From Bacilli bacterium (lineage in GTDB: Bacteria > Bacillota_I > Bacilli_A > Haloplasmatales > Haloplasmataceae), in assembly GCA_012513195.1 (NCBI GenBank), contig JAAZCR010000297.1, forward strand, positions 1-10,751: DNA of 10,751 nucleotides. The letters run 5' to 3'. The number at the start of each line of letters is the position of its first letter. Positions within the stretch are counted from its first letter, which is position 1. The position numbers and the translations under genes are program-made. This document shows, in pieces, positions 6,074 to 10,751 of this stretch. The notes beneath the pieces were generated by a model. It worked only from the letters and a program-made list of their open reading frames with translations. It did not search any database and had not been told where the DNA came from.

Positions 6074-6307
6074 CTATCTTTTCATATATTCCGCAATTAA
6101 ACTTAGTAGTTGAACTTGATTTTTAAAACGATCCAACTTATGACTAAAGGTTAGTTTGAGCTCTTCTTTAGCGAGTTTGACAAAATTGCGGTAAAGATCT
6201 GGATGACGATTTAACACTTTATACCATTCCGGGTGCGTTCGTAAATAAAATAAGATTTCTGGTTGTCTATATAAATCTTTCATCAACATCTTAATCGTCA
6301 TAATCAT
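6074..6307 (-). CDS. ylbE: YlbE-like protein
   Basis: The 77-residue product resembles the YlbE family (PF14003): LRTHPEWYKVLNRHPDLYRNF corresponds to the family core of the type F(I/L)RxxPxWYRxLxRxP. A basic C-terminal helix follows (KLTFSHKLDRFKNQVQLLSLIAEYMK). No signal peptide or membrane segment is visible; the function is unknown. I start at the ATG at 6307 because AGGAG lies five bases upstream. The next ATG at 6301 is the alternative, and a TTG at 6310 is too close. It overlaps the end of ylbD by 17 bases, so the two are translationally coupled, and it keeps the ylbD-ylbE-ylbF-ylbG order known from Bacillus. It ends with TAG. Confidence 0.78.
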   Translation of the reverse strand: MIMTIKMLMKDLYRQPEILFYLRTHPEWYKVLNRHPDLYRNFVKLAKEELKLTFSHKLDRFKNQVQLLSLIAEYMKR

Positions 6308-6671
6308 CAAATCTCCTGAAGAGTGGATCGATTCTTCTTCTTGGTGGATATGGATAACGTTGAGGTGTGCGGTTGCCGCTTAAACTTTGTACTAACCCTA
6401 AGACTTTTTGTATTGTCCCAATAGTCTTCGTGATATCATCAGGATTAATTCTCTTAATGTAATTAAGCGCGTTTCTAATGAACTCTTGCCCTTCTGTACT
6501 AGTATTATTACTTGTGGTGGGTTTATCCTCTTTATATGCATCCCAACTACCATCATCGCCTAATAATACCCATTCTTCATATATGGATTGCCAAGTGCGT
6601 TTTCCTTCCCGCACTTCGTTTTTTAAGCGAGGATATTTGCGGACGAATTCTTTGAATTCTTCTAGACTCAT
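6291..6671 (-). CDS. ylbD: YlbD-family putative spore coat protein
   Basis: The 126-residue product begins MSLEEFKEFVRKYPRLKNEV, followed by REGKRTWQSIYEEWVLLGDD. This matches the YlbD_coat family (PF14071), whose B. subtilis member is a putative coat protein. A Thr/Ser/Asn-rich linker follows, then a helix (EFIRNALNYIKRINPDDITKTIGTIQ), and finally an Arg/Pro/Tyr/Asp-rich tail (RYPYPPRRR...RRFDDYDD) that looks disordered and sticky, as coat proteins often are. I start at the ATG at 6671; GGGAGGG lies about 12 bases upstream, directly abutting a TTG at 6683 that I reject. A promoter candidate is GTGGCA-17-TATATT at 6712-6740. Also on the minus strand, CATAATTT (6725-6718) loosely resembles a sigma-E -10. 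Confidence 0.8.
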   Translation of the reverse strand: MSLEEFKEFVRKYPRLKNEVREGKRTWQSIYEEWVLLGDDGSWDAYKEDKPTTSNNTSTEGQEFIRNALNYIKRINPDDITKTIGTIQKVLGLVQSLSGNRTPQRYPYPPRRRIDPLFRRFDDYDD

Positions 6672-6711
6672 CTTATTATACAACCCTCCCTACTACTATT
6701 TCTACTAATAC

Positions 6712-6762
6712 AATATAAAATTATGTAAAAAAGGTGCCACTTTTACCATTACATCATATATT
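6712..6762. promoter_or_regulatory. Mirror-symmetric divergent promoter between ylbD and the miniprotein genes
   Basis: GTGCCAC (6734-6740) is an odd palindrome. On the plus strand GTGCCA (6734-6739) is followed after 17 bases by TATATT (6757-6762). On the minus strand GTGGCA (6740-6735) is followed after 17 bases by TATATT (6717-6712). Both -35 hexamers match TTGACA at four of six positions, and both -10s match TATAAT at five of six. The two promoters would share their -35 bases and compete. The palindrome could also be a regulator site. Confidence 0.4.
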
Positions 6763-6763
6763 A
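6755..6763 (+). promoter_or_regulatory. CATATATTA element 1 (sporulation-type -10)
   Basis: CATATATTA fits the CATANNNTA -10 pattern of the mother-cell sigma factors (sigma-K, and sigma-E in part). It ends 29 bases before the start of the first miniprotein gene. The same nine bases occur 32 bases before the second miniprotein gene. No convincing AC or ATA -35 lies at the expected distance, and TATATT within it also fits a sigma-A -10. Confidence 0.4.
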
Positions 6764-6792
6764 AAATGAAAGTCGATTGAAGGAGGATATCA

Positions 6793-6900
6793 ATGACTTA
6801 TTATCCTTATCGTCACGACGCATCGAAAGGTTATTTCGTTGCTTTAGTCCTAGTCTTATTTATTCTATTGGTTATTATCACAAAATCCAAAGAAAACTAG
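6793..6900 (+). CDS. YjcZ-like sporulation miniprotein 1 (35 aa)
   Basis: ATG at 6793, preceded by AAGGAGGAT six bases away, opens a 35-residue frame ending in TAG. It has a polar, Tyr-rich start (MTYYPYRHDASKGYF), one membrane helix (VALVLVLFILLVIIT) and a basic/acidic tail (KSKEN). The helix matches the YjcZ/SscA-type sporulation miniproteins (typically GYG...ALIVVLFILLIIVG) and is nearly identical to that of the next gene. Such proteins sit in membranes of the sporulating cell, and the SscA type is needed for spore coat assembly; which role applies here is unknown. The excellent ribosome site and the paralogue next door make it a real gene despite its size. Confidence 0.8.
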   Translation: MTYYPYRHDASKGYFVALVLVLFILLVIITKSKEN

Positions 6901-6931
6901 TTAAAAAACACACTCTCAATGAGCTTTATAC

Positions 6932-6940
6932 CATATATTA
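6932..6940 (+). promoter_or_regulatory. CATATATTA element 2 (sporulation-type -10)
   Basis: This is an exact copy of the nine-base element at 6755-6763, at nearly the same distance from the next start codon (32 versus 29 bases). Unlike copy 1 it has no sigma-A-like -35 at 17 bases, which favours the sporulation-sigma reading. An AC lies 18 bases upstream, slightly far for sigma-K. Confidence 0.4.
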
Positions 6941-6972
6941 ATAGTGACCACTTACCTTAAGGAGGGGTGCTG

Positions 6973-7128
6973 ATGTACTACGGCGGCGCAGGATATGGCT
7001 ATGGTCAAGGCTTCGGTTATGGTTGTTGTGAACCAGTATGTTGCCGAGGCGGCTATGGTTATGCATTAATCCTTGTATTATTCATCTTATTAGTAATCAT
7101 TGGCTGCACTTGCTACTTTCCACGTTAA
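6973..7128 (+). CDS. YjcZ-like sporulation miniprotein 2 (51 aa, Gly/Tyr/Cys-rich)
   Basis: ATG at 6973, preceded by AAGGAGGGG, opens a 51-residue frame. The first part is Gly/Tyr-rich (MYYGGAGYGYGQGFGYG), then a cysteine cluster CCEPVCC (residues 18-24), then GGYGYALILVLFILLVIIGC, the YjcZ-family membrane segment (PF09680). A CTC pair (45-47) and a YFPR tail follow. ALILVLFILLVII differs from gene 1 by a single residue, so the pair looks like a tandem duplication. Six cysteines in 51 residues are unusual and suggest disulphide cross-linking or metal binding in the spore envelope (inference). A terminator follows at 7138-7175. Confidence 0.87.
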   Translation: MYYGGAGYGYGQGFGYGCCEPVCCRGGYGYALILVLFILLVIIGCTCYFPR

Positions 7129-7137
7129 TTATAATAT

Positions 7138-7175
7138 AAGGAAGAGATTACCATTAGGTAATTCATCTTCCTTTT
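7138..7175 (+). terminator. Terminator after the miniprotein pair
   Basis: AAGGAAGA and TCTTCCTT, then ATTACC and GGTAAT, form a two-part stem with a 1x3 internal loop and an ATTA loop, ending in TTTT. It closes the two-gene miniprotein unit and separates it from def. Confidence 0.7.
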
Positions 7176-7191
7176 AATTTTACGGGTAATT

Positions 7192-7200
7192 TGTTATAAT
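7192..7200 (+). promoter_or_regulatory. def promoter (extended -10)
   Basis: TGTTATAAT combines a TGn extension with a perfect TATAAT (7195-7200). The -35 region (TTTTAA, 7172-7177) is weak and overlaps the preceding terminator. The surrounding 14-mer TTTGTTATAATAAT is identical to that at 3580-3593. Confidence 0.6.
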
Positions 7201-7227
7201 AATATGGTGTAGAATTGGAGGATTATT

Positions 7228-7797
7228 ATGATAACGATGAAAGACATTATTCGCGAAGGACATCCAACTTTACGAAAAGTAGCTGAAGAAGTTAAACTTC
7301 CCTTATCAAATCAAGATAAGAAAACATTAAAGAGAATGTTAGAATTCTTAATTAACTCACAAAATGAAGAAATCGCAGAAAAATTCAATCTACGTCCCGG
7401 TGTTGGTTTAGCTGCACCCCAAATAAATGTTTCTAAACGCTTAATCGCTATTTATGCGACTGATGAAGAAAACAGATTACATAGTTATATGCTTATTAAT
7501 CCAAAAATCATCAGCCATTCAGTAGAACTCACCTATTTATATCCTTGTGAAGGTTGTTTATCGATAGACCGAGAAGTACCAGGATTTGTTTTAAGACCAC
7601 GTCGTATTACTGTCCAAGCGCATCAATTAATGGATAATGATGAAGTTGTTCCTGTGACCTTACGGTTCAAAAATTACATGGCCATCGTATTACAACATGA
7701 AATCGATCACTTAAATGGGATTTTGTTCTCCGATCGTATCAATCCCGATAATCCCTTCTATGTACCAGAAGGAGTCGAGCCAATTAAATTCGAATAA
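7228..7797 (+). CDS. def: Peptide deformylase (type 2)
   Basis: Peptide deformylase is a metal hydrolase that removes the N-formyl group from nascent proteins at the ribosome. All three motifs are intact in the 189-residue product. Motif 1 is GVGLAAPQI (residues 58-66), motif 2 is EGCLS (108-112, metal ligand Cys110), and motif 3 is QHEIDHLNG (156-164, ligands His157 and His161, catalytic Glu158). The longer N-terminal region and the insert before motif 1 mark the Gram-positive type 2 class, and the length fits. GGAGG lies six bases before the ATG at 7228. It is a single-gene unit with its own promoter and a shared terminator. In B. subtilis a deformylase gene also lies near RNase J1, as here with the TPR gene between. 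Confidence 0.97.
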   Translation: MITMKDIIREGHPTLRKVAEEVKLPLSNQDKKTLKRMLEFLINSQNEEIAEKFNLRPGVGLAAPQINVSKRLIAIYATDEENRLHSYMLINPKIISHSVELTYLYPCEGCLSIDREVPGFVLRPRRITVQAHQLMDNDEVVPVTLRFKNYMAIVLQHEIDHLNGILFSDRINPDNPFYVPEGVEPIKFE

Positions 7798-7826
7798 AAA
7801 ATGAGGAATTGGATTCCTCATTTTTT
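7796..7826. terminator. Bidirectional terminator between def and the TPR gene
   Basis: AAAAAATGAGGAAT (7796-7809) and ATTCCTCATTTTTT (7813-7826) form a perfect 14-bp stem with a TGG loop. It begins at the def stop, and its last bases are part of the TPR gene's TAA, so it serves both convergent genes. Confidence 0.9.
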
Positions 7827-9192
7827 AGTTGATGAGCGTTTTATCGAGTTCATATAGTCTATTGATGATATCTTCTAAGTACTTGTCAGGTTTTAATTGA
7901 TATGCTTTTTCATAGTATTCGAGGGCTTTGTGATTGTTTCTTTCAAATTTTTCAAAGATATTACCAATTAAAAAGTACAGTTGACAGATTTCTTGCACAT
8001 CTAAATGGCTAGTATCGACGGATAATAGATGGTCAATGGCTTTTTGCACATGATTATAGTGTTGGAGATAGATTTGGGCGATGATAAAATGCACCGCTAA
8101 ATTATCATGGCTTAAACTAGCAATTTTCTTAAAGTATTCTAACGCTTTATCAACTTCTTTAGTGTTTACGAGATTATAGAAACCGATGAAACTCAAAGCG
8201 TTGATATTAGTAGGATTTAATTCAATGACTTTTTCAAAGTACATTAAGGCGCCTTCTTTATCATTATCCATCATGACTTTCAAGTAGCCAATCATAAGTA
8301 AGGCTTCTTGATCATCAATGGTAAAGTTTTCCGCTTCTCTTAGATAATATTTCGCTTGATAAGTATTACCAGTTATGAAATATAAATTAGCTAAATATGC
8401 GTAATAAATAACATTATCGGGGAAATGTTCAATGGCTTTTTTAAATACTTCGATAGCACCATCAATATCGCGATATACTAATATTAAGAGACGTGAATAT
8501 TCATGGATTAATACTTCATTAATGTTTGGAAGACTGAAAGCTTTCGCAAAGGTATCTTTAGCTTGATCAAACTGATTTTCATCTAGATAGATTTGCCCAA
8601 GATATATATAGGCTAAATCATTTTCACTATCTAATTCAATGGCTTTAGTAAGATGCTCTTGTGCTTTCGCAAGTTCATGATACTTATGGTATTCGATATA
8701 CGCTAATTGGGTGTAAAGATTGCTATCTTCATTGTACTTTAAACCCTCTTGAATAACGATATAACTGGTATTAACGTCATTAAAGTGCTCTAAATATAGC
8801 CATGATAAATTCAAATAACCATCAACAAGGTGATTATCTAATGCGATGGCTTTTAGATAATTGTTGCGGGCTTCTTCATAGTCTTCTTTCCACTTTTCGA
8901 TAATTCTACCTTTATGGAAGTAAGCTTCCGCATTGTTTGGGTCTATGTTAAGCACCTGATTCAGGTAATCGTTAGCCTTATCATAATTATGAAAGTTATC
9001 GGCATAGATAATCGCTAACTCTATTAAGGCATTTATATCTTGTGGATTGTTTTCTAGCAATAGTTCATATACTTTAATTAGTTCTTCATAATCCTCTTTT
9101 TCATCTAAAGTTTCAATTAATTGGTGAAGTGCTTCCGGATTTAGCACCACTTCCCGAAGATTCTCCATCTTCTTCTTATTACCGACATCCAT
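7825..9192 (-). CDS. Tetratricopeptide repeat protein (about 455 aa)
   Basis: The product is built almost entirely of TPR units, roughly eleven or twelve. Examples are AYFHKGRIIEKWKEDYEEARNN without its last two residues, LAYIYLGQIYLDENQFDQAK, VIYYAYLANLYFITGNTYQA, and a final LYFLIGNIFEKFERNNHKAL. The units carry the usual small residues at positions 8 and 20 and end in P or D turns (LNIDPNNAEA, IELNPTNINA). No signal peptide, membrane helix or catalytic domain is visible, so it is probably a cytoplasmic scaffold; its partner is unknown. I start at the ATG at 9192, because AAAGGTGG lies seven bases upstream and the GTGs at 9201 and 9204 overlap that site. It is a one-gene unit, divergent from RNase J and convergent with def. 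Confidence 0.85.
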   Translation of the reverse strand: MDVGNKKKMENLREVVLNPEALHQLIETLDEKEDYEELIKVYELLLENNPQDINALIELAIIYADNFHNYDKANDYLNQVLNIDPNNAEAYFHKGRIIEKWKEDYEEARNNYLKAIALDNHLVDGYLNLSWLYLEHFNDVNTSYIVIQEGLKYNEDSNLYTQLAYIEYHKYHELAKAQEHLTKAIELDSENDLAYIYLGQIYLDENQFDQAKDTFAKAFSLPNINEVLIHEYSRLLILVYRDIDGAIEVFKKAIEHFPDNVIYYAYLANLYFITGNTYQAKYYLREAENFTIDDQEALLMIGYLKVMMDNDKEGALMYFEKVIELNPTNINALSFIGFYNLVNTKEVDKALEYFKKIASLSHDNLAVHFIIAQIYLQHYNHVQKAIDHLLSVDTSHLDVQEICQLYFLIGNIFEKFERNNHKALEYYEKAYQLKPDKYLEDIINRLYELDKTLIN

Positions 9193-9235
9193 TCTCTTCA
9201 CCACCTTTTATAAACTAGAAAAAGGGGTATTTATT

Positions 9236-9249
9236 GGTGATTTTTCACC
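9236..9249 (-). promoter_or_regulatory. Small hairpin in the TPR gene leader
   Basis: GGTGA and TCACC form a 5-bp stem with an AAAA loop. It lies a few bases after the probable start point (about 9256) and repeats part of the downstream AGGTGG ribosome-site sequence. It is short, so any role is uncertain. Confidence 0.25.
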
Positions 9250-9262
9250 TGTTTCTACTTTT

Positions 9263-9268
9263 ATTATA
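9263..9268 (-). promoter_or_regulatory. Probable -10 of the TPR gene promoter
   Basis: On the minus strand a perfect TATAAT (9268-9263) lies about 70 bases before the TPR start. The best -35 at 17 bases, TGGTAA, matches only three of six, so only the -10 is marked. Confidence 0.4.
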
Positions 9269-9297
9269 AAATAGTTTTACTTTTTTTACCATTACTT

Positions 9298-9326
9298 TAG
9301 ACTTTTTATCAAGAAAAGATTATAAT
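9298..9326 (+). promoter_or_regulatory. Probable RNase J promoter
   Basis: TAGACT (-35, four of six matches, 9298-9303) is followed after 17 bases by a perfect TATAAT (9321-9326). A start near 9333 gives an AT-rich leader of about 124 bases. That leader shows no strong structure beyond a weak AATTTAT/ATAAATT stem (9405-9424). Confidence 0.55.
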
Positions 9327-9449
9327 ACTTATTAGCACGTATTACAATATTAATATAACCAAATTAACTTAATAAAGACTTAAATAATATTTTAATATAT
9401 AGATAATTTATTTTTAGATAAATTCATCATACACAGAAAGGATTGAGAC

Positions 9450-9464
9450 ATGAAACATGACTAA
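9450..9464 (+). other. Four-codon upstream ORF overlapping the RNase J start
   Basis: ATGAAACATGACTAA encodes M-K-H-D. Its ATG lies seven bases after AAAGGA (9437-9442), the best ribosome-site spacing in this leader. The RNase J ATG at 9457, in another frame, lies 14 bases away. The ORF stops at 9464, inside the first codons of RNase J, so ribosomes ending there could restart at 9457. Whether it is translated is unknown. Confidence 0.35.
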
Positions 9465-10751
9465 CAACATTTTGCGACCAAACGAATTAGGAGTTTTCGC
9501 ATTGGGCGGCCTAGGAGAGATAGGTAAGAATACATACTGTTTACAGTATAATGATGAGATTATTATTATTGATGCCGGTGTTAAGTTCCCCGAAAGTTAT
9601 TTATTAGGTATTGATTACGTCATACCTGATTATCAATATTTAATTGATAATCAAGATAAGATTAAGGGTTTGTTTATTACCCATGGACATGAAGACCATA
9701 TTGGAGGAATTCCTTTTCTTCTTAAAAAAGTGAAAATACCCAGAATCTATGCTGGACACTTAGCCATGGGGATGATCAAAAATAAGTTAGAGGAGCATCG
9801 GTTATTAAAATCAACCACTTTTGTCACTTATACTAATAAAGACGTCTTCACTTTTAAGTATATGCGGGTTTCCTTTTTTAGGACTAATCATTCCATTCCC
9901 GATTCATATGGAATCGCGATTGAAACTCCAGTCGGTACGATTTGCCATACAGGAGATTTTAAGTTTGACTTTACACCCATTGGCCCAAATGCGGATTTAG
10001 CGAAAATGGCTCAATTGGGTGAAAAAGGTGTATTATGTTTATTATCCGATAGTACAAATGCTGAGTTACCCGAATTTACGCTTAGCGAACGCCAAGTTGG
10101 TGATAATATTAAAGATATTTTTCGGCGCATAACTGGTCGGATTATTGTGGCGACTTTTGCCTCTAACATTCATCGCGTTCAACAAATCGTCGAAGCTTCC
10201 ATCGCCACCAACCGCAAAATCGCCGTGTTCGGTCGCAGCATGGAAGCTACCCTCAAAGTTGGTCTGGATTTAGGCTATATTAAATGCCCTAAAGATACTT
10301 TTGTCAGTGCCGAAGACCTTAAACTCCTTGATGAGAATCAAATTACGATTCTCTGTACTGGTTCACAAGGAGAACCTTTAGCAGCGTTATCACGGATTGC
10401 GGATGGAACCCATCGCCAAATTTCCATTATTCCTGGCGATACTGTCATTTTCTCTTCTAACCCCATTCCAGGAAACGCAACTAGTGTTGGTAATACCATC
10501 AATAAACTTTTCCGCAAAGGTGCGAACGTCATTACCCATAGTCCCTTAACAGACACTCACACCTCTGGTCATGCTGGTCAAGAAGAACAAAAACTCATGA
10601 TTCAATTAATGAAACCAAAATACTTCATGCCCGTTCACGGTGAGTATCGCATGTTAAAGATTCATGGTGATTTAGCGATTCAATGTGGGGTTAAACCAGA
10701 AAATGTCTTTGTATTAGATAATGGCCAAGTGCTTGCCTTCTCAAAGAAGGG
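9457..10751 (+). CDS. rnjA: Ribonuclease J (RNase J1-type; C-terminus beyond window)
   Basis: RNase J is a metallo-beta-lactamase/beta-CASP enzyme with endonuclease and 5'-3' exonuclease activity in mRNA decay and rRNA maturation. The visible 431 residues (family about 555) show [13 protein letters not shown] near the start, the zinc motif [10 protein letters not shown] (residues 75-84), NHSIPDSYG (His145), and HTGDFKFD (164-171, Asp167). They also show LSDSTN, the beta-CASP segments ATFASNIHR and [23 protein letters not shown] and MPVHGEYRM. The sequence resembles RNase J1 more than J2. In-frame TGA at 9451 rules out an earlier start; ATG 9457 is best, with TTG 9472 as the alternative. The start has a distant ribosome site and an overlapping mini-ORF. 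The end, with any partner gene such as rpoY, is outside. Confidence 0.96.
   Translation, partial: MTNNILRPNELGVFALGGLGEIGKNTYCLQYNDEIIIIDAGVKFPESYLLGIDYVIPDYQYLIDNQDKIKGLFITHGHEDHIGGIPFLLKKVKIPRIYAGHLAMGMIKNKLEEHRLLKSTTFVTYTNKDVFTFKYMRVSFFRTNHSIPDSYGIAIETPVGTICHTGDFKFDFTPIGPNADLAKMAQLGEKGVLCLLSDSTNAELPEFTLSERQVGDNIKDIFRRITGRIIVATFASNIHRVQQIVEASIATNRKIAVFGRSMEATLKVGLDLGYIKCPKDTFVSAEDLKLLDENQITILCTGSQGEPLAALSRIADGTHRQISIIPGDTVIFSSNPIPGNATSVGNTINKLFRKGANVITHSPLTDTHTSGHAGQEEQKLMIQLMKPKYFMPVHGEYRMLKIHGDLAIQCGVKPENVFVLDNGQVLAFSKK

Noticed and set aside
5821..6708. Plus-strand ORFs opposite ylbF and ylbD
   Set aside because: They are antisense shadows of recognised genes, with no ribosome sites and Leu/Ser-rich nonsense composition.
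9205..9456. Riboswitch or other structured RNA in the RNase J leader
   Set aside because: The leader is very AT-rich, and the only stem found is a weak 7-bp AATTTAT/ATAAATT; no known aptamer pattern was seen.
10338..10556. Minus-strand ORF of 72 codons
   Set aside because: It lies wholly inside RNase J, has no family resemblance and is a shadow frame.

Overview
This AT-rich window reads as chromosome of a low-GC Gram-positive bacterium (Bacillota, Bacilli-related). Supporting marks are strong AAGGAGG-type ribosome sites, TATAAT promoters, an RNase J1-type ribonuclease, a type 2 peptide deformylase, and the Bacilli-type set ylbD, ylbE, ylbF and ylbG. TGA ends several genes (rimM, trmD, ylbF), so this is not the Mycoplasma code. 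A YlbD-type coat protein and two YjcZ-like miniproteins suggest an endospore former. BspA/Listeria-Bacteroides-repeat lipoproteins are also common in the Turicibacter/Haloplasma/Izemoplasma neighbourhood, but the exact lineage cannot be fixed from this window.

Layout. (1) 1-1608, minus strand: rimM-trmD, then rplS (cut by the window edge) with its own promoter and an L19-leader-like RNA. (2) 1752-4709, plus strand: a surface lipoprotein gene (lipobox, Listeria-Bacteroides repeat, Ig-like segment, sixteen 22-residue BspA-type leucine-rich repeats) broken by one in-frame TAG, then an AI-2E-family membrane protein. (3) 4745-5259, minus: rpsP-khpA behind a consensus promoter. (4) 5380-6671, minus: ylbD-ylbE and ylbF-ylbG. 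(5) 6793-7128, plus: two tandem YjcZ-like membrane miniproteins, absent from long-ORF lists. (6) 7228-9192: peptide deformylase (plus) converging on a large TPR protein (minus). (7) 9457-10751, plus: RNase J, running off the window.

In many Bacillota rpsP-khpA-rimM-trmD-rplS is one co-directional block. Here the surface-protein gene and the permease sit inside it in opposite orientation. The two halves are insulated by a bidirectional terminator at 4711-4746 and a separate rimM promoter. Genes 1-3 serve ribosome and tRNA maturation, def matures nascent proteins, and RNase J handles mRNA decay and maturation. YlbF belongs to the family of the RNase Y-assisting Y-complex, although this copy has no cysteine.

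No known mobile element, CRISPR array, tRNA or rRNA was seen, and I found no clear new multigene system. The most notable points are the amber-interrupted LRR lipoprotein, the split ribosomal operon, the tandem sporulation miniproteins sharing an identical CATATATTA element, a mirror-symmetric divergent promoter at 6712-6762, and a four-codon ORF overlapping the RNase J start.
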